A stretch of 64,000 nucleotides of DNA, taken from NCBI RefSeq assembly GCF_050003625.1, contig NC_134397.1:192407063-192471062 (forward strand), read 5' to 3'. Shown piece by piece: positions 25,301-36,649 of the stretch. A program made the position numbers and the translations under genes. Position 1 is the stretch's first letter; every line of letters begins with the position of its first letter. The DNA comes from Haematobia irritans (Eukaryota; Arthropoda; Insecta; Diptera; Muscidae). Under the pieces are notes generated by a model that saw only the letters and a list, made by a program, of their open reading frames with translations, had not been told where the DNA came from and did no database searches.

Positions 25301-28300
25301 AGTTTAGGAGATATGGGCAAAATAAGTTTTTCATATAAAAATTGCAATTTTTTTAAGTTTTGGGTGGATTTTTCAATTTTTTGGGGGTGGTCACGAATTA
25401 AAGTCCTTTTCGCTCTAGGACGCTTAGTTTAGGAGATATGGGCAAAAGAAGTTTTTCATATAAAAATTTCAATTTTTTTAGGTTTTGGGTGGATTTTTCA
25501 ATTTTTTTGGGGTGGTCAGGAATTAAAGTCCTTTTCGCTGTAGGACGCATATTTAAGGAGATATGGGCAAAAGAAGTTTTTCATATAAAAATTTCAATTT
25601 TTTTAGATTTTGGGTGGATTTTTAAATTTTTTGGGGGTGGTCATGAATTAAAGTCCTTTTCGCTCTAGGACGCATATTTAAGGAGATATGGGCAAAAGAA
25701 GTTTTTCATATAAAAATTTCAATTTTTTTAGGTTTTGGGTGGATTTTTCAATTTTTTGGGGGTGGTCACGAATTAAAGTCCTTTTCGCTCTAGGACGCTT
25801 AGTTTAGGAGATATGGGCAAAAGAAGTTTTTCATATAAAAATTTCAATTTTTTTAGGTTTTGGGTGGATTTTTCAATTTTTTGGGGGTGGTCACGAATTA
25901 AAGTCCTTTTCGCTCTAGGACGCATATTTGAGGAGATATGGGCAAAATAAATTTTTCATATAAAAATTTAAATTTTTTTAGGTTTTGGGTGGATTTTTCA
26001 ATTTTTTGGGGGTGGTCACGAATTAAAGTCCTTTTCGCTCTAGGACGCTTAGTTTCGGAGATATGGGCAAAAGAAGTTTTTCATATAAAAATTTCAATTT
26101 TTTTAGGTTTTGGGTGGATTTTTCAATTTTTTTGGGGTGGTCAGGAATTAAAGTGCTTTTCGCTCTAGGACGCATATTTAAGGTGATATGGGCAAAAGAA
26201 GTTTTTCATATAAAAATTTAAATTTTTTTAGATTTTGGGTGGATTTTTCAATTTTTTGGGGGTGGTCACGAATTAAAGTCCTTTTCGCTCTAGGACGCAT
26301 ATTTAAGGAGATATGGGCAAAAGAAGTTTTTCATATAAAAATTTCAATTTTTTTAGGTTTTGGGTGGATTTTTCAATTTTTTGGGGGTGGTCACGAATTA
26401 AAGTCCTTTTCGCTCTAGGACGCTTAGTTTAGGAGATATGGGCAAAAGAAGTTTTTCATATAAAAATTTCAATTTTTTTAGGTTTTGGGTGGATTTTTCA
26501 ATTTTTTTGGGGTGGTCAGGAATTAAAGTCCTTTTCGCTCTAGGACGCATATTTAAGGAGATATGGGCAAAAGAAGTTTTTCATATAAAAATTTCAATTT
26601 TTTTAGGTTTTGGGTGGATTTTTCAATTTTTTGGGGGTGGTCACGAATTAAAGTCCTTTTCGCTCTAGGACGCTTAGTTTAGGAGATATGGGCAAAAGAA
26701 GTTTTTCATATAAAAATTGCAATTTTTTTAGGTTTTGGGTGGATTTTTCAATTTTTTGGGGGTGGTCACGAATTAAAGTCCTTTTCGCTCTAGGACGTAT
26801 ATTTAAAGAGATATGGGCAAAAGAAGTTTTTCATATCAAAATTTCAATTTTTTTAGGTTTTGGGTGGATTTTTCAATTTTTTGGGGGTGGTCAGGAATTA
26901 AGGTCCTTTTCGCTCTAGAACGCATATTTAAGGAGATATGGGCAAAAGAAGTTTTTCATATAAAAATTTCAATTTTTTTAGATTTTGGGTGGATTTTTCA
27001 ATTTTTTGGGGGTGGTCACGAATTAAAGTCCTTTTCGCTCTAGGACGCATATTGAAGGAGATATGGGCAAAAGAAGTTTTTCATATAAAAATTTCAATTT
27101 TTTTAGGTTTTGGGTGGATTTTTCAATTTTTTGGGGGTGGTCTCGAATTAAAGTCGTTTTCGCTCTAGAACGCATATTTAAGGAGATATGGGCAAAATAA
27201 GTTTTTCATATAAAAATTGCAATTTTGTTAGGTTTTGGGTGGATTTTTAAATTTTTTGGGGATGGTCACGAATTAAAGTCCTTTTCGCTCTAGGACGCAT
27301 ATTTAAGGAGATATGGGCAAAAGAGGTTTTCATATAAAAATTTAAATTTTTTTAGGTTTTGGGTGGATTTTTCAATTTTTTGAAAAGGAGATATGGGCAA
27401 AAGAAGTTTTTCATATAAAAATTTCAATTTTTTTAGATTTTGGGTGGATTTTTCAATTTTTTGGGGGTGGTCACGAATTAAAGTGCTTTTCGCTCTAGGA
27501 CGCATATTGAAGGAGATATGGGCAAAAGAAGTTTTTCATATAAAAATTTCAATTTTTTTAGGTTTTGGGTGGATTTTTCAATTTTTTGGGGGTGGTCTCG
27601 AATTAAAGTCCTTTTCGCTCTAGAACGCATATTTAAGGAGATATGGGCAAAATAAGTTTTTCATATAAAAATTGCAATTTTGTTAGGTTTTGGGTGGATT
27701 TTTACATTTTTTGGGGATGGTCACGAATTAAAGTCCTTTTCGCTCTAGGACGCATATTTAAGGAGATATGGGCAAAAGAGGTTTTCATATAAAAATTTAA
27801 ATTTTTTTAGGTTTTGGGTGGATTTTTCAATTTTTTGGGGGTGGTCACGAATTAAAGTCCTTTTCGCTCTAGGACGCTTAGTTTAGGAGATATGGGCAAA
27901 AGAAGTTTTTCATATAAAAATTTCAATTTTTTTAGGTTTTGGGTGGATTTTTCAATTTTTTGGGGGTGGTCACGAATTAAAGTCCTTTTCGCTCTAGGAC
28001 GCTTAGTTTAGGAGATATGGGCAAAAGAAGTTTCTCATATAAAAATTGCAATTTTTTTAGGTTTTGGGTGGATTTTTCAATTTTTTGGGGGTGGTCACGA
28101 ATTATAGTCCTTTTCGCTCTAGGACGCATATTTGAGGAGATATGGGCAAAATAAATTTTTCATATAAAAATTTAAATTTTTTAGGTTTTGGGTGGATTTT
28201 TCAATTTTTTGGGGATGGTCACGAATTAAAGTCCTTTTAGCTCTAGGACGCTTAGTTTAGGAGATACGGGCAAAAGAAGTTTTTGATATAAAAATTTCAA

Positions 28301-31208
28301 TTTTTTTAGGTTTTGGGTGGATTTTTCAATTTTTTGGGGGTGGTCACGAATTAAAGTCCTTTTCGCTCTAGGACGCTTAGTTTAGGAGATATGGGCAAAA
28401 GAAGTTTTTCATATAAAAATTTTAATTTTTTTAGGTTTTGGGTGGATTTTTCAATTTTTTTGGGGGTGGTCAGGAATTAAAGTCCTTTTCGCTCTAGGAC
28501 GCATATTTAAGGAGATATGGGCAAAAGAAGTTTTTCATATAAAAATTTCAATTCTTTTAGATTTTGGGTGGATTTTTCAATTTTTTGGGGGTGGTCACGA
28601 ATTAAAGTCCTTTTCGCTCTAGGACGCATATTGAAGGAGATATGGGCAAAAGAAGTTTTTCATATAAAAATTTCAATTTTTTTAGGTTTTGGGTGGATTT
28701 TTCAATTTTTTGGGGGTGGTCTCGAATTAAAGTCCTTTTCGCTCTAGAACGCATATTTAAGGAGATATGGGCAAAATAAGTTTTTCATATAAAAATTGCA
28801 ATTTTGTTAGGTTTTGGGTGGATTTTTAAATTTTTTGGGGATGGTCACGAATTAAAGTCCTTTTCGCTCTAGGACGCATATTTAAGGAGATATGGGCAAA
28901 AGAGGTTTTCATATAAAAATTTAAATTTTTTTAGGTTTTGGGTGGATTTTTCAATTTTTTGGGGGTGGTCACGAATTAAAGTCCTTTTCGCTCTAGGACG
29001 CTTAGTTTAGGAGATATGGGCAAAAGAAGTTTTTCATATAAAAATTGCATTTTTTTTAGGTTTTGGGTGGATTTTTCAATTTTTTGGGGGTGGTCACGAA
29101 TTAAAGTCCTTTTCGCTCTAGGACGCTTAGTTTAGGAGATATGGGCAAAAGAAGTTTCTCATATAAAAATTGCAATTTTTTTAGGTTTTGGGTGGATTTT
29201 TCAATTTTTTGGGGGTGGTCACGAATTATAGTCCTTTTCGCTCTAGGACGCATATTTGAGGAGATATGGGCAAAATAAATTTTTCATATAAAAATTTAAA
29301 TTTTTTTAGGTTTTGGGTGGATTTTTCAATTTTTTGGGGATGGTCACGAATTAAAGTCCTTTTCGCTCTAGGACGCTTAGTTTAGGAGATACGGGCAAAA
29401 GAAGTTTTTGATATAAAAATTTCAATTTTTTTAGGTTTTGGGTGGATTTTTCAATTTTTTGGGGGTGGTCACGAATTAAAGTCCTTTTCGCTCTAGGACG
29501 CTTAGTTTAGGAGATACGGGCAAAAGAAGTTTTTGATATAAAAATTTCAATTTTTTTAGGTTTTGGGTGGATTTTTCAATTTTTTGGGGGTGGTCACGAA
29601 TTAAAGTCCTTTTCGCTCTAGGACGCTTAGTTTAGGAGATATGGGCAAAAGAAGTTTTTCATATAAAAATTTCAATTTTTTTAGGTTTTGGGTGGATTTT
29701 GCAATTTTTTTGGGGTGGTCAGGAATTAAAGTCCTTTTCGCTCTAGGACGCATATTTAAGGAGATATGGGCAAAAGAAGTTTTTCATATAAAAATTTCAA
29801 TTTTTTTAGATTTTGGGTGGATTTTTCAATTTTTTGGGGGTGGTCACGAATTAAAGTCCTTTTCGCTCTAGGACGCTTAGTTTAGGAGATATGGGCAAAA
29901 GAAGTTTTTCATATAAAAATTTCAATTTTTTTAGGTTTTGGGTGGATTTTTCAATTTTTTGGGGGTGGTCACGAATTAAAGTCCTTTTCGCTCTAGGACG
30001 CATATTTGAGGAGATATGGGCAAAATAAATTTTTCATATAAAAATTTAAATTTTTTTAGGTTTTGGGTGGATTTTTCAATTTTTTGGGGGTGGTCACGAA
30101 TTAAAGTCCTTTTCGCTCTAGGACGCTTAGTTTAGGAGATATGGGCAAAAGAAGTTTTTGATATAAAAATTTAAATTTTTTTAGGTTTTGGGTGGATTTT
30201 TCAATTTTTTGGGGGTGGTCACGAATTAAAGTCCTTTTCGCTCTAGGACGCTTAGTTTGGGAGATATGGGCAAAAGAAATTTTTCATATAAAAATTTCAA
30301 TTTTTTTAGGTTTTGGGTGGATTTTTCAATTTTTTTGGGGTGGTCAGGAATTAAAGTCCTTTTCGCTCTAGGACGCATATTTAAGGTGATATGGGCAAAA
30401 GAAGTTTTTCATATAAAAATTTAAATTTTTTTAGATTTTGGGTGGATTTTTCAATTTTTTGGGGGTGGTCACGAATTAAAGTCCTTTTCGCTCTAGGACG
30501 CATATTTAAGGAGATATGGGCAAAAGAAGTTTTTCATATAAAAATTTCAATTTTTTTAGGTTCTGGGTGGATTTTTCAATTTTTTGGGGGTGGTCACGAA
30601 TTAAAGTCCTTTTCGCTCTAGGACGCTTAGTTTAGGAGATATGGGCAAAAGAAGTTTTTCATATAAAAATTTCAATTTTTTTAGGTTTTGGGTGGATTTT
30701 TCAATTTTTTGGGGGTAGTCACGAATTAAAGTCCTTTTCGCTCTAGGACGCTTAGTTTAGGAGATATAGGCAAAAGAAGTTTTTCATATAAAAATTTCAA
30801 TTTTTTTAGGTTTTGGGTGGATTTTTCAATTTTTTGGGGTGGTCAGGAATTAAAGTCCTTTTCGCTCTAGGACGCATATTTAAGGAGATATGGGCAAAAG
30901 AAGTTTTTCATATAAAAATTTCAATTTTTTTTAGATTTTGGGTGGATTTTTCAATTTTTTGGGGGTGGTCACGAATTAAAGTCCTTTTCGCTCTAGGACG
31001 CATATTTAAGGAGATATGGGCAAAAGAAGTTTTTCATATAAAAATTGCATTTTTTTTAGGTTTTGGGTGGATTTTTCAATTTTTTGGGGGTGGTCACGAA
31101 TTAAAGTCCTTTTCGCTCTAGGACGCTTAGTTTAGGAGATATGGGCAAAAGAGGTTTTCATATAAAAATTTAAATTTTTTTAGGTTTTGGGTGGATTTTT
31201 CAATTTTT
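22309..31208 (+). repeat. Higher-order repeat unit C (~8.9 kb, truncated at its right end)
   Basis: Colinear with unit A at +18,899/18,900 bp over its whole length; it keeps the ~0.5 kb that unit B lost and lacks B's duplication. It ends abruptly at about 31208. There the expected monomer (compare 12300 and 22130) is replaced by the TGAAAAGG junction normally found in mid-unit. The last ~170 bp of the unit are therefore missing. Confidence 0.87.
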
Positions 31209-32630
31209 TGAAAAGGAGATATGGGCAAAAGAAGTTTTTCATATAAAAATTTCAATTTTTTTAGATTTTGGGTGGATTTTTCAATTTTTTGGGGGTGGTC
31301 ACGAATTAAAGTCCTTTTCGCTCTAGGACGCATATTGAAGGAGATATGGGCAAAAGAAGTTTTTCATATAAAAATTTCAATTTTTTTAGGTTTTGGGTGG
31401 ATTTTTCAATTTTTTGGGGGTGGTCTCGAATTAAAGTCCTTTTCGCTCTAGAACGCATATTTAAGGAGATATGGGCAAAATAAGTTTTTCATATAAAAAT
31501 TGCAATTTTGTTAGGTTTTGGGTGGATTTTTAAATTTTTTGGGGATGGTCACGAATTAAAGTCCTTTTCGCTCTAGGACGCATATTTAAGGAGATATGGG
31601 CAAAAGAGGTTTTCATATAAAAATTTAAATTTTTTTAGGTTTTGGGTGGATTTTTCAATTTTTTGGGGGTGGTCACGAATTAAAGTCCTTTTCGCTCTAG
31701 GACGCTTAGTTTAGGAGATATGGGCAAAAGAAGTTTTTCATATAAAAATTTCAATTTTTTTAGGTTTTGGGTGGATTTTTCAATTTTTTGGGGGTGGTCA
31801 CGAATTAAAGTCCTTTTCGCTCTAGGACGCTTAGTTTAGGAGATATGGGCAAAAGATTTTTCAATTTTTTGGGGATGGTCACGAATTAAAGTCCTTTTAG
31901 CTCTAGGACGCTTAGTTTAGGAGATACGGGCAAAAGAAGTTTTTGATATAAAAATTTCAATTTTTTAGGTTTTGGGTGGATTTTTCAATTTTTTGGGGGT
32001 GGTCACGAATTAAAGTCCTTTTCGCTCTAGGACGCTTAGTTTAGGAGATATGGGCAAAAGAAGTTTTTGATATAAAAATTTAAATTTTTTTAGGTTTTGG
32101 GTGGATTTTTCAATTTTTTGGGGGTGGTCACGAATTAAAGTCCTTTTCGCTCTAGGACGCTTAGTTTGGGAGATATGGGCAAAAGAAGTTTTTCATATAA
32201 AAATTTAAATTTTTTTAGATTTTGGGTGGATTTTTCAATTTTTTTGGGGTGGTCAGGAATTAAAGTCCTTTTCGCTCTAGGACGCATATTTAAGGAGATA
32301 TGGGCAAAAGAAGTTTTTCATATAAAAATTTCAATTTTTTTAGGTTTTGGGTGGATTTTTCAATTTTTTGGGGGTGGTCACGAATTAAAGTCCTTTTCGC
32401 TCTAGGACGCTTAGTTTAGGAGATATGGGCAAAAGAAGTTTTTCATATAAAAATTTCAATTTTTTTAGGTTTTGGGTGGATTTTTCAATTTTTTTGGGGT
32501 GGTCAGGAATTAAAGTCCTTTTCGCTCTAGGACGCTTAGTTTAGGAGATATGGGCAAAAGAAGTTTTTCATATAAAAATTTCAATTTTTTTAGGTTTTGG
32601 GTGGATTTTTCAATTTTTTGGGGGTGGTCT
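31209..32630 (+). repeat. Satellite junction block after unit C
   Basis: This block begins with the TGAAAAGG half-monomer fusion and follows the order of unit A from about 8481 (offset 22,728) for roughly 600 bp. It then meets a second damaged monomer at 31847-31862, where GGGCAAAAGA runs straight into TTTTTCAATTTTTTGGGG with about 40 bp missing. The remainder is ordinary monomers. It connects the ~9-kb HOR family to the element-bearing HOR family on the right. Confidence 0.75.
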
Positions 32631-35441
32631 CGAATTAAAGTCCTTTTCGCTCTAGAACGCATATTTAAGGAGATATGGGCAAAATAAGTTTTTCATATAA
32701 AAATTGCAATTTTGTTAGGTTTTGGGTGGATTTTTCAATTTTTTGGGGGTGGTCACGAATTAAAGTCCTTTTCGCTCTAGGACGCTTAGTTTAGGAGATA
32801 TGGGCAAAAGAAGTTTTTCATATAAAAATTTAAATTTTTTTAGGTTTTGGGTGGATTTTTCAATTTTTTGGGGGTGGTCACGAATTAAAGTCCTTTTCGC
32901 TCTAGGACGCTTAGTTTAGGAGATATGGGCAAAAGAAGTTTTTCATATAAAAATTTAAATTTTTTTAGGTTTTGGGTGTATTTTTCAATTTTTTGGGGGT
33001 GGTCACGAATTAAAGTCCTTTTCGCTCTAGGACGCTTAGTTTAGGAGATATGGGCAAAAGAAGTTTTTCATATAAAAATTGCAATTTTTTTAGGTTTTGG
33101 GTGGATTTTTCAATTTTTTAGGGGTGGTCACGAATTATAGTCCTTTTCGCTCTAGGACGCATATTTGAGGAGATATGGGCAAAATAAATTTTTCATATAC
33201 AAATTTAAATTTTTTTAGGTTTTGGGTGGATTTTTCAATTTTTTGGGGATGGTCACGAATTAAAGTCCTTTTAGCTCTAGGACGCTTAGTTTAGGAGATA
33301 TGGGCAAAAGAAGTTTCTCATATAAAAATTGCAATTTTTTTAGGTTTTGGGTGGATTTTTCAATTTTTTGGGGGTGGTCACGAATTAAAGTCCTTTTCGC
33401 TCTAGGACGCTTAGTTTAGGAGATATGGGCAAAAGAAGTTTTTCATATAAAAATTTAAATTTTTTTAGGTTTTGGGTGGATTTTTCAATTTTTTTGGGGT
33501 GGTCAGGAATTAAAGTCCTTTTCGCTCTAGGACGCATATTTAAGGAGATATGGGCAAAAGAAGTTTTTCATATAAAAATTTCAATTTTTTAGATTTTGGG
33601 TGGATTTTTCAATTTTTTGGGGGTGGTCACGAATTAAAGTCCTTTTCGCTCTAGGACGCATATTTAAGGAGATATGGGCAAAAGAAGTTTTTCATATAAA
33701 AATTTCAATTTTTTTAGGTTTTGGGTGGATTTTTCAATTTTTTGGGGGTGGTCACGAATTAAAGTCCTTTTCGCTCTAGGACGCTTAGTTTAGGAGATAT
33801 GGGCAAAAGAAGTTTTTCATATAAAAATTGAAATTTTTTTAGGTTTTGGGTGGATTTTTCAATTTTTTGGGGGTGGTCACGAATTAAAGTCCTTTTCGCT
33901 CTAGGACGCATATTTGAGGAGATATAGGCAAAATAAATTTTTCATATAAAAATTTAAATTTTTTTAGGTTTTGGGTGGATTTTTCAATTTTTTGGGGGTG
34001 GTCACGAATTAAAGTCCTTTTCGCTCTAGGACGCTTAGTTTAGGAGATATTGGCAAAAGAAGTTTTTGATATAAAAATTTCAATTTTTTTAGGTTTTGGG
34101 TGGATTTTTCAATTTTTTGGGGGTGGTCACGAATTAAAGTCCTTTTCGCTCTAGGACGCTTAGTTTGGGAGATATGGGCAAAAGAAGTTTTTCATATAAA
34201 AATTTCAATTTTTTTAGGTTTTGGGTGGATTTTTCAATTTTTTTGGGGTGGTCAGGAATTAAAGTCCTTTTCGCTCTAGGACGCATATTTAAGGTGATAT
34301 GGGCAAAAGAAGTTTTTCATATAAAAATTTAAATTTTTTTTGATTTTGGGTGGATTTTTCAATTTTTTGGGGGTGGTCACGAATTAAAGTCCTTTTCGCT
34401 CTAGGACGCATATTTAAGGAGATATAGGCAAAAGAAGTTTTTCATATAAAAATTTCAATTTTTTTAGGTTTTGGGTGGATTTTTCAATTTTTTGGGGGTG
34501 GTCACGAATTAAAGTCCTTTTCGCTCTAGGACGCTTAGTTTAGGAGATATGGGCAAAAGAAGTTTTTCATATAAAAATTTAAATTTTTTTAGGTTTTGGG
34601 TGGATTTTTCAATTTTTTTGGGGTGGTCAGGAATTAAAGTCCTTTTCGCTCTAGGACGCATATTAAAGGTGATATGGGCAAAAGAAGTTTTTCATATAAA
34701 AATTTAAATTTTTTTTTTGATTTTGGGTGGATTTTTTCAATTTTTTGGGGGTGGTCACGAATTAAAGTCCTTTTCGCTCTAGGACGCATATTTAAGGAGA
34801 TATAGGCAAAAGAAGTTTTTCATATAAAAATTTCAATTTTTTTAGGTTTTGGGTGGATTTTTCAATTTTTTGGGGGTGGTCACGAATTAAAGTCCTTTTC
34901 GCTCTAGGACGCTTAGTTTAGGAGATATGGGCAAAAGAAGTTTTTCATATAAAAATTTAAATTTTTTTAGGTTTTGGGTGGATTTTTCAATTTTTTTGGG
35001 GTGGTCAGGAATTAAAGTCCTTTTCGCTCTAGGACGCATATTTAAGGAGATATGGGCAAAAGAAGTTTTTCATATAAAAATTTCAAATTTTTTTTTTTAG
35101 GTTTTGGGTGGATTTTTCAATTTTTTTGGGGGTGGTCACGAATTAAAGTCCTTTTCGCTCTAGGACGCTTAGTTTAGGAGATATGGGCAAAAGAAGTTTT
35201 TCATATAAAAATTGCAATTTTTTTTAGGTTTTGGGTGGATTTTTAAATTTTTTTTGGGGGTGGTCACGAATTAAAGTCCTTTTCGCTCTAGGACGCATAT
35301 TTAAGGAGATATGGGCAAAAGAAGTTTTTCATATCAAAATTTCAATTTTTTTAGGTTTTGGGTGGATTTTTTCAATTTTTTGGGGGTGGTCACGAATGAA
35401 AGTCCTTTTCGCTCTAGGACGCTTAGTTTAGGAGATATGGG
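32631..35441 (+). repeat. Higher-order repeat D1 (element-bearing family)
   Basis: The monomer series upstream of the first 247-bp element recurs upstream of the other two. The ATTTTGTTAGG monomer anchors at 32701, 36721 and 40366. Shared features include a GGTGTATTTTTC monomer near 32976, 36997 and 40640, and unusually long T runs (for example near 34709, 38729 and 42250). The D1-to-D2 period is 4,017-4,020 bp. Confidence 0.82.
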
Positions 35442-35688
35442 TCTCCACCTCAGTAATGCTGGTGACATTTCTGAGGGTTCCAAAGCTTCTCTAAGTGGTT
35501 TCACTACAATGTGGAACGCCGTTCGGACTCGGCTATAAAAAGGAGGTCCCTTGTCATTGAGCTTAACATGGAATCGGGAAGCACTCAGTGATAAGAGAGA
35601 AGTTCACCACTGTGGTATCACAATGGACTGAATAGTCTAAGTGAGCCTGATACATCGGGCTGCCACATAACCTAACCTAACCTAACCT
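35442..35688 (+). mobile_element. 247-bp retroposon-like element, copy 1
   Basis: Non-satellite sequence starting TCTCCACCTC and ending in four CCTAA-type units. It is flanked by a 12-bp direct repeat AGGAGATATGGG (35430-35441 and 35689-35700) that is single in uninterrupted monomers, so this is an insertion with target-site duplication. Inside are a strong TATA-like string (CTATAAAAAGG, 35533-35543), an A-box-like string (35488-35498, ending TAAGTGG) and a B-box-like string (GTTCGGACTC, 35521-35530). The frame entering from the satellite closes at 35536-35538. It could be a SINE or the 5'-truncated 3' end of a LINE with a CCTAA tail. I think similar sequence is dispersed in higher-fly genomes, but this is from memory. 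Confidence 0.8.
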
Positions 35689-36649
35689 AGGAGATATGGG
35701 CAAAAGAAGTTTTTCATATAAAAATTGCATTTTTTTAGGTTTTGGGTGGATTTTTCAATTTTTTGGGGGTGGTCACGAATTAAAGTCCTTTTCGCTCTAG
35801 GACGCTTAGTTTAGGAGATATGGGCAACAGAAGTTTTTCATATAAAAATTTAAATTTTTTTAGGTTTTGGGTGGATTTTTCAATTTTTTGGGGTGGTCAC
35901 GAATTAAAGTCCTTTTCGCTCTAGGACGCTTAGTTTGGGAGATATGGGCAAAAGAAGTTTTTCATATAAAAATTTAAATTTTTTTAGATTTTGGGTGGAT
36001 TTTTCAATTTTTTGGGGGTGGTCACGAATTAAAGTCCTTTTCGCTCTAGGACGCATATTTAAGGAGATATGGGCAAAAGAAGTTTTTCATATCAAAATTT
36101 CAATTTTTTTAGGTTTTGGGTGGATTTTTCAATTTTTTGGGGGTGGTCACGAATTAAAGTCCTTTTCGCTCTAGGACGCTTAGTTTAGGAGATATGGGCA
36201 ATAGAAGTTTTTCATATAAAAATTGCATTTTTTTAGGTTTTGGGTGGATTTTTCAATTTTTTGGGGGTGGTCACGAATTAAAGTCCTTTTCGCTCTAGGA
36301 CGCTTAGTTTAGGAGATATGGGCAAAAGAAGTTTTTCATATAAAAATTTAAATTTTTTTAGGTTTTGGGTGGATTTTTCAATTTTTTTTTGGGGTGGTCA
36401 GGAATTAAAGTCCTTTTCGCTCTAGGACGCATATTTAAGGAGATATGGGCAAAAGAAGTTTTTCATATAAAAATTTCAATTTTTTTAGATTTTGGGTGGA
36501 TTTTTAAATTTTTTGGGGGTGGTCACGAATTAAAGTCCTTTTCGCTCTAGGACGCATATTTAAGGAGATATGGGCAAAAGAAGTTTTTCATATAAAAATT
36601 TCAATTTTTTTAGGTTTTGGGTGGATTTTTCAATTTTTTGGGGGTGGTC

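Noticed and set aside
35311..35538. 75-codon frame running from satellite into the 247-bp element (also at 39328 and 42681)
   Set aside because: It is a chance fusion of satellite with inserted sequence, present three times only because the unit was copied. It might preserve the last codons of a LINE ORF inside the element, but 32 codons are too few to identify.
35668..35688. True telomere repeat block
   Set aside because: Only about four CCTAA units, always at the 3' end of the 247-bp element and bounded by a target-site duplication, so it is an element tail.
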